Source of the DNA: Vibrio metschnikovii CIP 69.14
GTDB taxonomy: Bacteria > Pseudomonadota > Gammaproteobacteria > Enterobacterales > Vibrionaceae
DNA length: 64,000 nt
Assembly (NCBI RefSeq): GCF_000176155.1
Contig: NZ_ACZO01000007.1
Location: 434,001-498,000, forward strand
Direction of reading: 5' to 3'
The notes under the pieces are model-generated. The model was not told the DNA's origin. It ran no database searches and saw only the letters and a list, made by a program, of their open reading frames with translations. Below are positions 18,551 through 27,890 of this stretch, one piece after another. Made by a program: the position numbers and the translations under genes. Numbering within the stretch: the first letter of the stretch is position 1; the number at the start of each line of letters is the position of its first letter.

Positions 18551-18582
18551 AAAAAAATAGCTGACCTAAGTCAGCTATTTAT
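18551..18582 (-). terminator. intercistronic terminator between lamB and malM
   Basis: The stem AATAGCTGAC / GTCAGCTATT with a short loop is followed, reading leftward, by a run of seven T. It lies between the lamB stop and malM start and should reduce expression of malM relative to lamB. Confidence 0.8.
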
Positions 18583-18615
18583 CTATGGACTTAATAATGT
18601 GAAACTGTTAGCAGT

Positions 18616-19806
18616 TTACCACCAAGCTTCTACTTGCACACCAACAACAAACTCTGAATCATTACCTGTACCGAAACGATCATCATTTTTCGTATCGTGT
18701 AGGTAGCTACCATAAACGCGTAACTCCGGACGAGACCAGAAACTATCACCCATTGCCCAAGCTTGAGCAACAGTCAACTTAGCATGACCAAAGTCTTCGG
18801 TTTCTGTACCTGCAGCTTTCTTACCGCCGTGATAACCGGCTTCAAAGACGGTACGCATCGTATCATTCCACTTATACATCGGACGTACTACTGCCGAGTA
18901 TTGGTCTGTACTTAACTTCGCAGCGCTGATATCTGAGCCGTTCATATAAGCCAATTGGTGGCCCATTTCCCACTGTTCGCCAAGGCTCATTACACCCCAG
19001 TTAATCAAACGAAACGCGCTTGCGTCATTATTCGCTGACGTACCACGGTCATACCACGCACCTGAGCCAAAATCTGCCACTTGTTTTCCATAACCATTAG
19101 TGCCGTATTGTAGAATAGTTTGGTTAAATCCATTGCTTAAGCCTTGATGTAAAATCGCACTGAGTAGTACACCATCATCTGCTTGCTCACTGACATTATC
19201 TTTATCAGTAGCAAAGTTATAAGCAACAGCAAGTTCTAAAGAAGCATTATCCCATACACCAATATTCGCTAGACGAGCATCAAAAATATAGCCGGTTGAG
19301 TTTTCATGAGCACCATCTTGAATCAATGCAACAGAGAGCTTTTGATCGCCAATCGAAACATTTTCAATACCACCACCAGTACCTGACGTGTTTAGGAAGT
19401 AGAAATCCGTAATGTGGATATCTTTACGTTGATAGTAGCGTTTACCTGCCCAAAGAACCGCGTCAGGATCTGAGGCAAACAAACCTTTTGCTTGCACGTT
19501 AAACTGAGCAACGTTAATTTCTTTGCTTTCCCAACCACTCTTACCTTCGTCCGAGCTGGCAATCATTGATTCAACTTTCCAAGTTTGCTCACCAGTTTTT
19601 AACTCTTTAGCAAAACCAAACTCGTAGTAGTTGTCATCTTCATTACCTAGACGACCTACGCCACTTTTTTCAAACGCTTGATCACCAGTACCATGATTGC
19701 TGATGGCTGTACCAGCACGCATGTAACCATTAAAATCGACAGCAAAAGCAGAACCTGCTGCTAAAGAAGCAGCCACTGCGGCAGCAATTACACTTACTTT
19801 TTTCAT
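18616..19806 (-). CDS. lamB: maltoporin LamB
   Basis: Outer-membrane trimeric channel for maltose and maltodextrins. The product has a typical signal peptide (MKKVSVIAAAVAASLAAGSAFA, cleaved at about residue 22) and a mature beta-barrel of about 374 residues that begins with VDFNGYMRAGT and ends with an aromatic residue pair (EAWW), as outer-membrane porins do. The start at 19806 is preferred over 19818, because the upstream ATG lies within the GGAG ribosome site that serves the second ATG and the signal peptide begins there. The gene is divergent from glgX across a 446-base region that holds several MalT-box-like sequences. The malEFGK transporter genes are not in this window. Confidence 0.92.
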   Translation of the reverse strand: MKKVSVIAAAVAASLAAGSAFAVDFNGYMRAGTAISNHGTGDQAFEKSGVGRLGNEDDNYYEFGFAKELKTGEQTWKVESMIASSDEGKSGWESKEINVAQFNVQAKGLFASDPDAVLWAGKRYYQRKDIHITDFYFLNTSGTGGGIENVSIGDQKLSVALIQDGAHENSTGYIFDARLANIGVWDNASLELAVAYNFATDKDNVSEQADDGVLLSAILHQGLSNGFNQTILQYGTNGYGKQVADFGSGAWYDRGTSANNDASAFRLINWGVMSLGEQWEMGHQLAYMNGSDISAAKLSTDQYSAVVRPMYKWNDTMRTVFEAGYHGGKKAAGTETEDFGHAKLTVAQAWAMGDSFWSRPELRVYGSYLHDTKNDDRFGTGNDSEFVVGVQVEAWW

Positions 19807-19907
19807 TGTTAACTCCATTTAGGGTTTTCTTTTATCACTCTATTTTTATCCTCAACCATGACGCGACTCATAAAGGCAGAAATGAATAACGAAAAGTAGA
19901 GGTGAGA

Positions 19908-20013
19908 CGGGATGAATCCCCCGTTGTTTCAGCTGCTGAGCAGGTTACTAAAAGTACACAAGGGTGACGTCCTCCACCCTAACTATATTTAGGGGGGATG
20001 AGAAAGGATGAGA
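19908..20013. promoter_or_regulatory. cluster of putative MalT boxes between lamB and glgX
   Basis: The MalT consensus is GGGGA(T/G)GAGG with core GGATGA. On the plus strand there are GGGATGA at 19909-19915, GGGGATGAGA at 19994-20003 and GGATGAGA at 20006-20013; the last two are direct repeats 12 bases apart. GGGTGGAGGA occurs on the minus strand near 19971-19980. This density is typical of malK-lamB type promoters and suggests MalT activation of lamB-malM, and possibly of glgX. Which promoter each box serves was not resolved. Confidence 0.6.
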
Positions 20014-20252
20014 GATTTTACCGAATGGTGTTTTTAATAGGTTGATCACGGAATTAGGGGGGAGATAGGTACCAACCAACACCATTAATTCATACAAAAT
20101 GTATGAGCGATCACTATTTCACAATAAGTTAACCGCAAGAGTGAAATAAAATTACATAATAATATTTGTGACTAGGCGCTTGACCTTATGCTGACAAAGC
20201 CTTTTACTTAATAAGTCAGTGACTGAAAATAGAATAACAACGGTAACTTACC

Positions 20253-22226
20253 ATGAAAGCCATGCTCTCTCAGCCGTACCCACTCGGTGCGACACTCGAT
20301 AACGATGGATGCAATTTTGCTGTCTTCGCCCCCGCTAACAAAGATATTGTGTTAGCACTTTTTCATGTCGATGGCAGCTACCAAACCCATCCTTTGGATC
20401 ACGAATATGCCGGTATCCAGCACACCTACGTGGAAGGCGTTAAGGCGGGACAACGTTACGGTTTTATTACTCAAGTCGAAGGCGAGCTATTTTATCTGTC
20501 TGACCCTTACGCTCAGGCCTTAGATGGCCCACTGACCTATCAGCCGCCGTTAACACCAAATGGTAGTTTTGATTTGCCCAAATGTGTCGTGGTCGATGAT
20601 CAATTTGACTGGCAAGGCGTGCAACGCCCTAAACGGCCACGTGATGAGATGGTTATTTTTGAAACCCATGTCAAGGGGCTGACTAAACTCAATCCTAATG
20701 TCCCTAAATCACAACGCGGTACTTATTTAGGGTTAATTAGTGAACCAATGCTGAGCTTTTATCAGCAACAAAATATCAATACATTGCAACTGCTACCCAT
20801 CGCCGCCTGTATGCATGAGCCTCACCTACTCGAAATGGGTAAAGTCAATTACTGGGGCTATAACCCCTATTTATTTATGGTGCCGGACCCACGTTACGCC
20901 AAAAGTGATGCGGTACAGGAATTGAAAACCGTGATCCGCGAACTGCATAAACAAGGCATCGAAGTGATTTTGGATGTCGTTTATAACCATACGGCTGAGG
21001 GCGGTGAAGGGGGTGCCGTTTTTAATCTGAAAGGGCTAGATCCTAATTACTACCTCAAGCACGGCTCAATGTACGCTAATTTTACCGGATGCGGCAATAC
21101 ACTTAACCTCACTTATCAGCCCACCTTAAATCTTGTCATGGATACTTTGCGCTATTGGGTCAATGAGTATCAGATTGATGGTTTTCGTTTCGATTTAGCC
21201 GCCACTTTGGGGCGTGATGGCGATAATTTTAGTCGTGAAGCCGCGTTCTTTAAAGCCGTAGCTCAAGACCCTGTATTACAACAAGTGAAGTTGATTGCCG
21301 AGCCATGGGATATTGGTCCAAATGGTTATCAAGTCGGTAATTTTCCTTTTGGCTGGAATGAAACTAACGATAAATTACGAGATATTGCGCGAAGTTTTTG
21401 GCGTGGCGATCAAGGCTTTTTAAAAGAGTTTGCCACACGAATCATGGGTTCACGCGATTTATACAGCGCATCACAGTGGCCCTATAAATTAACCGTCAAC
21501 TACATCACCTATCATGACGGCTTTACTTTGCAAGATTTGGTTTCTTACAAACATAAACACAATGAAGCCAATGGCGAACAAAATCGTGATGGTCATGGTG
21601 ATAATCGCTCGGATAACTATGGTTTCGAAGGTGATACCGACAATATGGTCATTCGTACCATTCGTGAGCGACAAAAACGTAATTTTATGGCCAGTTTATT
21701 GTTTGCGTTTGGGATCCCCCATATTCTTACTGCGGATGTCGTCTCACATACTCAGCAAGGTAATAACAATGCTTATTGCCAAGATAACGACATCAGTTGG
21801 TTAAACTGGCAATTGACGGAACGTAAAGAATATTTCAGACAATGGCTCGGTGAAATGGTTGCTGCTCGTCAGCGTTATATGGTGCCGTTTATTCGCGCCT
21901 TCAGTGGTGAAACTCGCAATTCAAACCGCGTTTTTTGGCGACGTAATGACGGTACATTAATGGAGCAAGATGACTGGAATCAACGTAACTCGGTAATACT
22001 GCATATTGGCATTGGTGATCATGGCCAAGAGCTCGCTTATTTGATTAATCAAACCAACGCTAATACACGCTTCACACTGCCAGGAGAAACGGATCAAGAA
22101 TGGTGTGTGATCTGTGATACGAATATGCGCACCGTACATCAAGACTCGGTAAAAGATGAGGTTGTCCTCCTTCCCATGTCGATGGCGATTTTGCACAGCC
22201 ATCCGCGGAAAAAATCGCACAAATAG
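20253..22226 (+). CDS. glgX: glycogen debranching enzyme GlgX (GH13 isoamylase type)
   Basis: Cytoplasmic enzyme predicted to hydrolyse alpha-1,6 branches of glycogen or limit dextrins. The 657-residue product starts with a CBM48 module (YPLGATLDNDGCNFAVFAPAN), followed by a GH13 barrel: VIYDVVYNHT-type region I (VILDVVYNHTAEG), nucleophile Asp in DGFRFDLAA, acid/base Glu in LIAEPWDIGPNGYQVGNFP and the HD pair in YHDGFTLQDLVSY. Length and motifs fit GlgX rather than pullulanase. A second in-frame ATG lies 9 bases downstream; the ribosome site is weak for both. It is divergent from lamB and probably shares MalT control. Together with malP, malQ and glgB, it completes an intracellular glucan cycle. 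Confidence 0.92.
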   Translation: MKAMLSQPYPLGATLDNDGCNFAVFAPANKDIVLALFHVDGSYQTHPLDHEYAGIQHTYVEGVKAGQRYGFITQVEGELFYLSDPYAQALDGPLTYQPPLTPNGSFDLPKCVVVDDQFDWQGVQRPKRPRDEMVIFETHVKGLTKLNPNVPKSQRGTYLGLISEPMLSFYQQQNINTLQLLPIAACMHEPHLLEMGKVNYWGYNPYLFMVPDPRYAKSDAVQELKTVIRELHKQGIEVILDVVYNHTAEGGEGGAVFNLKGLDPNYYLKHGSMYANFTGCGNTLNLTYQPTLNLVMDTLRYWVNEYQIDGFRFDLAATLGRDGDNFSREAAFFKAVAQDPVLQQVKLIAEPWDIGPNGYQVGNFPFGWNETNDKLRDIARSFWRGDQGFLKEFATRIMGSRDLYSASQWPYKLTVNYITYHDGFTLQDLVSYKHKHNEANGEQNRDGHGDNRSDNYGFEGDTDNMVIRTIRERQKRNFMASLLFAFGIPHILTADVVSHTQQGNNNAYCQDNDISWLNWQLTERKEYFRQWLGEMVAARQRYMVPFIRAFSGETRNSNRVFWRRNDGTLMEQDDWNQRNSVILHIGIGDHGQELAYLINQTNANTRFTLPGETDQEWCVICDTNMRTVHQDSVKDEVVLLPMSMAILHSHPRKKSHK

Positions 22227-22231
22227 CCTCT

Positions 22232-22269
22232 AGCAAGTAGGTGTTCATCGGCTCGACCACCTACTTGCT
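22232..22269 (+). terminator. hairpin downstream of glgX
   Basis: A 12-bp perfect stem (AGCAAGTAGGTG / CACCTACTTGCT) with a 14-base loop begins 6 bases past the glgX stop. It has no clear T-run, so termination may be weak. Confidence 0.55.
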
Positions 22270-22393
22270 GTCGATAATAGCGATTTTGATCTCCCACACC
22301 ACTTCTGTTATAACAGCGCTTCCTCATTGATGTCCCCTATTTATTAGAAACGCTATTTCTCCCAAACTATAGAGCGTAGATTAAGGTTTTTGC

Positions 22394-24238
22394 ATGTATA
22401 AACGATTTGAAAGTTTGACCGATGCTTTCCCCAAACAAGAGCCACAGCGCCCACCCAATACCTTGTGGGCTTTTTGCTTACACTACACCAAAGGTTTTGA
22501 AAAACCGTTAATCACTATGGCGCTATTAAGTACTTTAATCGCCGTCATTGAAGTATCTTTATTTGGTTTTATGGGGCACTTGGTCGACTGGCTATCCACC
22601 AGCCAACCAGAGACATTTCTCAGTGAGAATCGCAATACACTGATAGGTCTAGGGCTGCTCCTTTTAGTGGGAATGCCGCTGCTCGTTTCGGTGTATTCAT
22701 TATTAATTCATCAGACCATGCTGGGTAACTATCCGATGTCGATTCGCTGGCTCGCACATCGTTACTTACTCAAACAAAGCCTCTCTTTCTATCAAGATGA
22801 ATTTTCCGGTCGCATTGCCACGAAAGTGATGCAAAGCGCTTTAGCGGTACGTGAAACGGTCATGAAGACATTGGATGTCTTTGTCTACGTGATTGTTTAT
22901 TTCTCAGCCATGCTGTTTATTTTAGCTCAAGCCGATTGGCGACTTATGCTGCCGATGTTGCTCTGGCTTACCGCTTATATCGCGATTCAAGTGCACTACG
23001 TGCCGAAATTAAAAAAAATCTCTACCGAGCAAGCCGATGCTCGGTCGCTAATGACCGGGCGAATTGTTGACAGTTATACCAATATCATGACCGTAAAACT
23101 GTTTTCTCATAGCCGACGTGAAACCGATTATGCCGAGCAAGGTATGGAAGGGTTTCTCGATACGGTGCACCGCCAAATGCGCTTAGTGACCGGTTTTAAT
23201 ATTTGCGTCGAAATCGCCAATTATGTCTTGGTATTTACGATTGCTGCTATGTCGATCTATTTATGGATGGGCAGTGCGATCACTGTTGGAGCGATTGCGA
23301 TTGCCATCAGTTTAGCGCTGCGTATCAACGGCATGTCAAAATGGATCATGTGGGAAGTTGGTGCTCTGTTTGAAAACATGGGCACGGTGGTCGATGGTAT
23401 GAAAATGCTTTCTAAACCGATTGCGATTGAAGACAGCCCTAATGCCCAAACCTTGCAAGTACGTGAAGGGAAAATCGAGTTCGAAAACGTCAGTTTTCAT
23501 TATGGTGAAAATAAAGGGGTGATCAATCACCTCAACCTGACCATTAAACCTGGAGAAAAAGTTGGCCTCGTCGGTCGCTCCGGAGCTGGGAAATCGACCT
23601 TGGTTAATCTCCTGCTACGCTTTCACGACGTAGAAGGTGGCGCTATCAAAATCGACGGTCAAAATATTGCAGAAGTGACTCAAGACTCATTGCGCGCTGC
23701 CATTGGTATGGTGACGCAAGATACTTCTTTGCTCCATCGTTCGATTCGTGAAAATATCTTATACAGCAACCCCAATGCTTCGGAAGAAGCGATGTTAAGA
23801 GCCACACGTCAGGCGCATTCTCATGAGTTTATTGAAACTTTAACCGACCCATTTGGTAACGTCGGTTATGATGCACAGGTTGGCGAACGTGGCGTTAAGC
23901 TCTCAGGTGGACAGCGTCAGCGGATTGCCATATCGCGAGTGCTACTGAAAGATGCGCCACTGCTGGTGTTGGATGAGGCCACCTCAGCGCTCGATTCAGA
24001 AGTCGAAGCCGCCATTCAAGAAAGCCTCAATGAGCTGATGCAAAATAAAACCGTGATTGCGATTGCCCATCGGCTATCGACTATTGCCGCTATGGATCGC
24101 TTGATTGTACTCGATAAAGGACACATTGTTGAACAGGGCACTCATCAAGAGTTGATTCAACAAAATGGCATCTATGCACAACTCTGGGCACATCAGACTG
24201 GCGGTTTTATTGGTGGTGAAGAAGACGATTTGGCGTAA
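22394..24238 (+). CDS. ABC transporter, fused permease and ATPase (MsbA/exporter type)
   Basis: 614 residues. The N-terminal half has six membrane segments of the type I exporter fold (from about 35 to 330) and the C-terminal half is an ATP-binding domain. Walker A (GRSGAGKST), Q-loop (VTQDT), signature (LSGGQRQR), Walker B (LLVLDEATSALD) and the H-loop (AHRLST) are all intact, so a homodimer should be active. Half-transporters of this form export lipids, drugs or peptides; substrate cannot be told from sequence. It lies 170 bases after glgX and 160 before the DUF445 gene, with no overlap, so it is probably its own unit. Confidence 0.85.
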   Translation: MYKRFESLTDAFPKQEPQRPPNTLWAFCLHYTKGFEKPLITMALLSTLIAVIEVSLFGFMGHLVDWLSTSQPETFLSENRNTLIGLGLLLLVGMPLLVSVYSLLIHQTMLGNYPMSIRWLAHRYLLKQSLSFYQDEFSGRIATKVMQSALAVRETVMKTLDVFVYVIVYFSAMLFILAQADWRLMLPMLLWLTAYIAIQVHYVPKLKKISTEQADARSLMTGRIVDSYTNIMTVKLFSHSRRETDYAEQGMEGFLDTVHRQMRLVTGFNICVEIANYVLVFTIAAMSIYLWMGSAITVGAIAIAISLALRINGMSKWIMWEVGALFENMGTVVDGMKMLSKPIAIEDSPNAQTLQVREGKIEFENVSFHYGENKGVINHLNLTIKPGEKVGLVGRSGAGKSTLVNLLLRFHDVEGGAIKIDGQNIAEVTQDSLRAAIGMVTQDTSLLHRSIRENILYSNPNASEEAMLRATRQAHSHEFIETLTDPFGNVGYDAQVGERGVKLSGGQRQRIAISRVLLKDAPLLVLDEATSALDSEVEAAIQESLNELMQNKTVIAIAHRLSTIAAMDRLIVLDKGHIVEQGTHQELIQQNGIYAQLWAHQTGGFIGGEEDDLA

Positions 24239-24396
24239 TCGATAGGTATAAAGTGAGTACTTCCTATCATCATCGTTATGAATGCTGGCTGCCTCCCATG
24301 CAACCAACGTTTATACGACGTCGACTCAACAATATTAGCTAATTTTTTCTATCTCTTTCGTCCCTTTGGGACATTTCATTTTGGTGTAACTTTATC

Positions 24397-25101
24397 ATGA
24401 ACAACAAAAGCATTATGACCAACCTCATTGCCTTACTGGTATTAATCGGTGGTTATTACTTCTCTTATCCTATGATATTTAGTGCAGGATTATTCGCTTT
24501 TTCTGGTGCGGTGACCAACTGGCTAGCCATTCATATGTTATTTGAAAAAGTGCCTTTTCTTTATGGTTCAGGGGTTATCCCTGCGCGATTCGATGATTTT
24601 AAACACGCGATTAAGACCCTGATGATGGAGCAGTTTTTTACTGATGCGAATATTGAGCGTTTTCTCAATCAAGAAATGAGCAGTTCGCAATCCATCAATC
24701 TTGAACCGGTAATTGCTCAGGTTGACTTTAATCCAGCGTTTGATTCCTTGGTTGAGGTGATTCAGCAATCTTCCTTTGGTGGAATGCTGGCTATGTTTGG
24801 CGGTGCAGACGCACTGCAACCGCTTAGAGCTCCTTTTGTTGAAAAGATGCAAGCGTCCATGATCGACATCAGTCAGAGCGATTCCGTGAAAAACGCCTTA
24901 AAAACCCAGCTTGAGTCTCCGGCGATGCTGGATGAAATCAAAACCAATATTGAGCAGATCATCAATCAACGTTTGCACGAGTTAACACCACAAATGGTTA
25001 AAGAAATCGTCCAGAAAATGATTAAACAACATTTAGGCTGGCTCGTTGTATGGGGCGGAGTATTTGGCGGTTTAATTGGTGTCGTGGCCGGTGCACTATA
25101 G
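24397..25101 (+). CDS. DUF445 family membrane protein
   Basis: 234 residues. An N-terminal hydrophobic pair (about 8-45, including GAVTNWLAIHMLFE, which is the DUF445 signature) is followed by a long helical soluble region and a C-terminal glycine-rich membrane anchor (VWGGVFGGLIGVVAGAL). The family is common in bacteria, but no biochemical function is agreed. It stands between an ABC exporter and a convergent PAP2 phosphatase gene; the shared terminator lies at 25116-25145. The assignment is at family level only. Confidence 0.8.
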   Translation: MNNKSIMTNLIALLVLIGGYYFSYPMIFSAGLFAFSGAVTNWLAIHMLFEKVPFLYGSGVIPARFDDFKHAIKTLMMEQFFTDANIERFLNQEMSSSQSINLEPVIAQVDFNPAFDSLVEVIQQSSFGGMLAMFGGADALQPLRAPFVEKMQASMIDISQSDSVKNALKTQLESPAMLDEIKTNIEQIINQRLHELTPQMVKEIVQKMIKQHLGWLVVWGGVFGGLIGVVAGAL

Positions 25102-25115
25102 GCCATTAATACTCG

Positions 25116-25145
25116 AAAAAAATGGGCGTAATGCCCATTTTTTAT
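25116..25145. terminator. bidirectional terminator between DUF445 and PAP2 genes
   Basis: AAAAAAATGGGC / GCCCATTTTTT forms a symmetric stem with A- and T-runs, serving both convergent genes. Its right end overlaps the stop codon of the PAP2 gene. Confidence 0.9.
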
Positions 25146-25894
25146 TGTTTTTGATAACGTAAAAAAGACGGTAAATAGCGCCAAGCCCAAGGATACCGTT
25201 TCGGAACGAAGAGATACAAGGCACCGATTAACAAAACCGCTGCAAATAAATCCTCAGGCCGATGCATACCAACCCATAAGCGAGAAAAAGCGATAGAGCC
25301 ACTCCAAGCTAATAATAGCAAAGCGCTTAATCGATGTTTTTGCTCTAACCAAATACCACCAAAAAACAGCAAACAGAGTGCAGCAAACACGGTATGGCCT
25401 GAAGGGAAAGAGTAATCTCGCTCTTGTTCCCACACCGCTAAACGTGCCGAAGAGACTTTACCGTTCATTTGCTCCATGGCTAACGCTTGTTGCTGGGCAT
25501 CTAAGCGATAAAAGTGTTGCGGAGAAGGCAGAGTGAGTGATTGAGTCATCACTTCAGTGTAAGGACGAGGGCTTTGAGTCACGTGTTTGATGCCTGTTTT
25601 TAGGATCATCGCCAGAACTAACAGTACCCCGAGTTGCATCGCTTTATCTAGCCATTGGCGTCGACACTCAGGCACGCGATACCAAGTCCAACCCATCAGT
25701 ACCACTAAAGTCAGCAAAAACCCTTCTTTACCGGCAGAGTGAGTGAGTAAGACCAGCCATTGGGTCAGACGATCATCGTCTAAAGCGAATAAGTTGACTT
25801 GTGTCCCGACAAGACTGATGGGGATTAATAGCAGCATGAGCGCTATAAATAGCATCAATCCAAATTTAGATTGAGTAATTGGTTGCTTCAACAC
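25142..25894 (-). CDS. pgpB: PAP2-family lipid phosphatase (PgpB-like)
   Basis: Inner-membrane phosphatase of 250 residues. The three PAP2 motifs are visible: KTGIKHVTQSPRPY (KX6RP), YSFPSGHT (PSGH) and SRLWVGMHRPEDL (SRX5HX3D). The long insert between motifs 1 and 2 is typical of PgpB. PgpB proteins dephosphorylate phosphatidylglycerophosphate and undecaprenyl pyrophosphate; which dominates here is unknown. Translation starts at GTG 25894, preceded by GGAGGT at 6 bases. That ribosome site is one arm of a hairpin (25895-25930), so translation may be controlled by folding. It is convergent with the DUF445 gene. Confidence 0.85.
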   Translation of the reverse strand: MLKQPITQSKFGLMLFIALMLLLIPISLVGTQVNLFALDDDRLTQWLVLLTHSAGKEGFLLTLVVLMGWTWYRVPECRRQWLDKAMQLGVLLVLAMILKTGIKHVTQSPRPYTEVMTQSLTLPSPQHFYRLDAQQQALAMEQMNGKVSSARLAVWEQERDYSFPSGHTVFAALCLLFFGGIWLEQKHRLSALLLLAWSGSIAFSRLWVGMHRPEDLFAAVLLIGALYLFVPKRYPWAWRYLPSFLRYQKQ

Positions 25895-25930
25895 GTTTAC
25901 ACCTCCACTTTGAAGCTAGGGAGTGTAAAC
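25895..25930 (-). promoter_or_regulatory. hairpin enclosing the ribosome-binding site of the PAP2 gene
   Basis: In the leftward transcript, GTTTACACTCCC pairs with GGAGGTGTAAAC across a 12-base loop: nine consecutive pairs including one G-U, then one mismatch and two G-C pairs. The second arm contains the GGAGGT ribosome site and ends at the GTG start. This would hide the site when folded. An RNA thermometer or protein-controlled switch is possible; a DNA-level operator is an alternative. Confidence 0.5.
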
Positions 25931-26066
25931 GAGTTTTTATCCACTTCTATCAAACTCTATTCATTTCTTTGTCAATTTTTTAAAAACGCGATCTTCGACG
26001 GTTACACAATAATCAACGCCTAATCACGGTACTTGTTCTTAGACAAACCGTCATCACTTTAAACGC

Positions 26067-26897
26067 TCAACCAGCCATATCAACAGACAAACGATTCAAC
26101 TCATCAATAATCGCTTTCGTCTCCTTAGAGTAGATCAACTTATCTTTGGCTCCGATTAACTGAATCATTTTTACTTTACCAGAGAGAACAAGCTGACGAA
26201 GCATACGCAGCACCATTTGGCAATCAATAACATGATGCTCATCTAATCGATTCAATGGGATCAATGAAGCAAGATCAATAGAAATCACCAATTGGTCACA
26301 GTGCTCAATATAATGATTCAATTGGCTTTTGACTTGGTTTCGTTGCCGAAAATGACATTCTTGATCGGTTAACCAATCGCAACCTAAATCTTCTGCATAA
26401 TCTAAAGTTTGGCTATTTACTCGCTGGGCATCAATCCCTAAATAGAGTAACCGCGTCTGAGCATAACGAGATAATGCAAAATGATAAGCAGACCCAACTT
26501 GACGATCTAAAGTCTGTTTTAATTCAAATTCATGGCCAATATGAATAATCCCGAGTTCGTCATTATCGAGCGCTAACAACGGTAAGGCATTGAGCAACAA
26601 TTCATGGCAATTGCCCAATATCACCGGAATAGAATGCAAGGTAAAATGATGACTGAGCAAGTCACGAAAACGAGTATCGGCAGGATCATGTAAGACTAAA
26701 TGACCAGCATCAGCATAGTGGGCATGGATACCTTGTTGATAAAGCCAATCGGCGGCAAATTCTAAACTTTGCTGAGCCAATTCAAATTCTACTTGAGACA
26801 TTGGCTTTATCTGTTCGCACACAGTACAAAACGTAAAAGCAGACATCGACTGAGGCTCAGGACGACTGAGACGGTAGCGTTTGAATAGACTGAGCAT
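26067..26897 (-). CDS. arginase/agmatinase-fold protein with degenerate metal site
   Basis: 276 residues. The pattern follows the ureohydrolase family, but metal-ligand motifs are altered: GNCHE where GGDHS is expected, HIGHEFELK where HFDAHxDxR is expected, and VISIDLASLIPLN where SxDxDxxDP is expected. Some histidine and aspartate ligands remain, but several are lost, so ordinary Mn2+-dependent arginase or agmatinase activity is doubtful. An N-terminal CTVCEQ stretch adds two cysteines. It is downstream of the IclR regulator gene by 6 bases, so the two are probably co-transcribed. Function unknown; a formimidoglutamase-like relic or a repurposed binding protein is possible. Confidence 0.6.
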   Translation of the reverse strand: MLSLFKRYRLSRPEPQSMSAFTFCTVCEQIKPMSQVEFELAQQSLEFAADWLYQQGIHAHYADAGHLVLHDPADTRFRDLLSHHFTLHSIPVILGNCHELLLNALPLLALDNDELGIIHIGHEFELKQTLDRQVGSAYHFALSRYAQTRLLYLGIDAQRVNSQTLDYAEDLGCDWLTDQECHFRQRNQVKSQLNHYIEHCDQLVISIDLASLIPLNRLDEHHVIDCQMVLRMLRQLVLSGKVKMIQLIGAKDKLIYSKETKAIIDELNRLSVDMAG

Positions 26898-26903
26898 GAT
26901 GAA

Positions 26904-27638
26904 TTACCTCTCTGGTGGCAACGCTCGCGCGGCCTGTAATACATGTAAAATGATCCGTTGCCGATGGGTCTCGACACGATGAGCCGGTGCCATAACAGAA
27001 ATCGCCCCGATCAATTTACTCCCTTTCATTACCGGAGCGCTGATCCCAGAAACCCCAGGATCAATTTCAGAGGTGCTCACGGCATAACCATGGCGACGAA
27101 TTTTCTCTAATTCGATTTGCCATTTTTCCATTTGATGATCTTCACCAAAATAGCGCAGTATTTTTTCACAGCGCTGAGATGGCATAAACGCCAACATCAC
27201 TTTAGATGAGGCACCTCGAAGCAGGGGTTGACTTTGACCCTGGACGAAGCTGCATCGAAGTGCCTGCATGCTCTCTTTTTGGCTGACACACAAAGCTCGA
27301 TATCCCACCGGAACCATGTAGGCCGCCATTTCACCAGTCTGTTTCTGTAAACGACTTAGCACCGCTTCCACTGCATCTAAATTATGTTGACTGGTCTCAT
27401 AACTGTGCATAAGCAGCAGGGCAGCAGGGCCAATAATTAACGTTTTGTCGTGTGGGCTTTCTTCTATTAAGTTCCACTCTTTAAGCAGTTTCAGATGCCG
27501 ATATAAGCTACTTAGTGGTACTTGCAGCTGATCACTTAACGTTTTAGCCGAAACCGGTTCATGATTGACGGCAACTTGCATCAATAACTGCAGCGATTTC
27601 TCATTAACCTGACTGGTTGTTGTTTTTGCTTCATTCAT
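26904..27638 (-). CDS. IclR-family transcriptional regulator
   Basis: About 244 residues. An N-terminal winged helix-turn-helix (VSAKTLSDQLQVPLSSLYRHLKLL) is followed by an IclR effector domain with RALCVSQKES, LLRGASSKVMLAF and the C-terminal SEIDPGVSGISAPVM block characteristic of the family. The ATG at 27638 is preferred over a TTG at 27674, though its ribosome site (AAGG) is loose. It is divergent from the NhaC-type antiporter gene, with about 250 bases between, and is followed after 6 bases by the degenerate arginase-fold gene. Regulation of either neighbour is inferred from position; the ligand is unknown. Confidence 0.87.
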   Translation of the reverse strand: MNEAKTTTSQVNEKSLQLLMQVAVNHEPVSAKTLSDQLQVPLSSLYRHLKLLKEWNLIEESPHDKTLIIGPAALLLMHSYETSQHNLDAVEAVLSRLQKQTGEMAAYMVPVGYRALCVSQKESMQALRCSFVQGQSQPLLRGASSKVMLAFMPSQRCEKILRYFGEDHQMEKWQIELEKIRRHGYAVSTSEIDPGVSGISAPVMKGSKLIGAISVMAPAHRVETHRQRIILHVLQAARALPPER

Positions 27639-27890
27639 GTTGTTCTTTTTAGCCTTTATTGCTTTATCGCTCAAACTTACATTCTTATATATCGAGAATT
27701 CTAAACGATTGAAAGCATTGCTTTCTCAAAATATGGGAAAATTAGATGAAAAAATCGCATTATCTTATCCATTCAATAGTGCAATGAAAGACATATAAGA
27801 ATCTAGATGTTTAGATGGCTAAATTTGACAAACCCTACTGGAACGATTAGGCTGCGTCTCCTTGTTGTTGATCATTAAAGTTGTTGTTCC

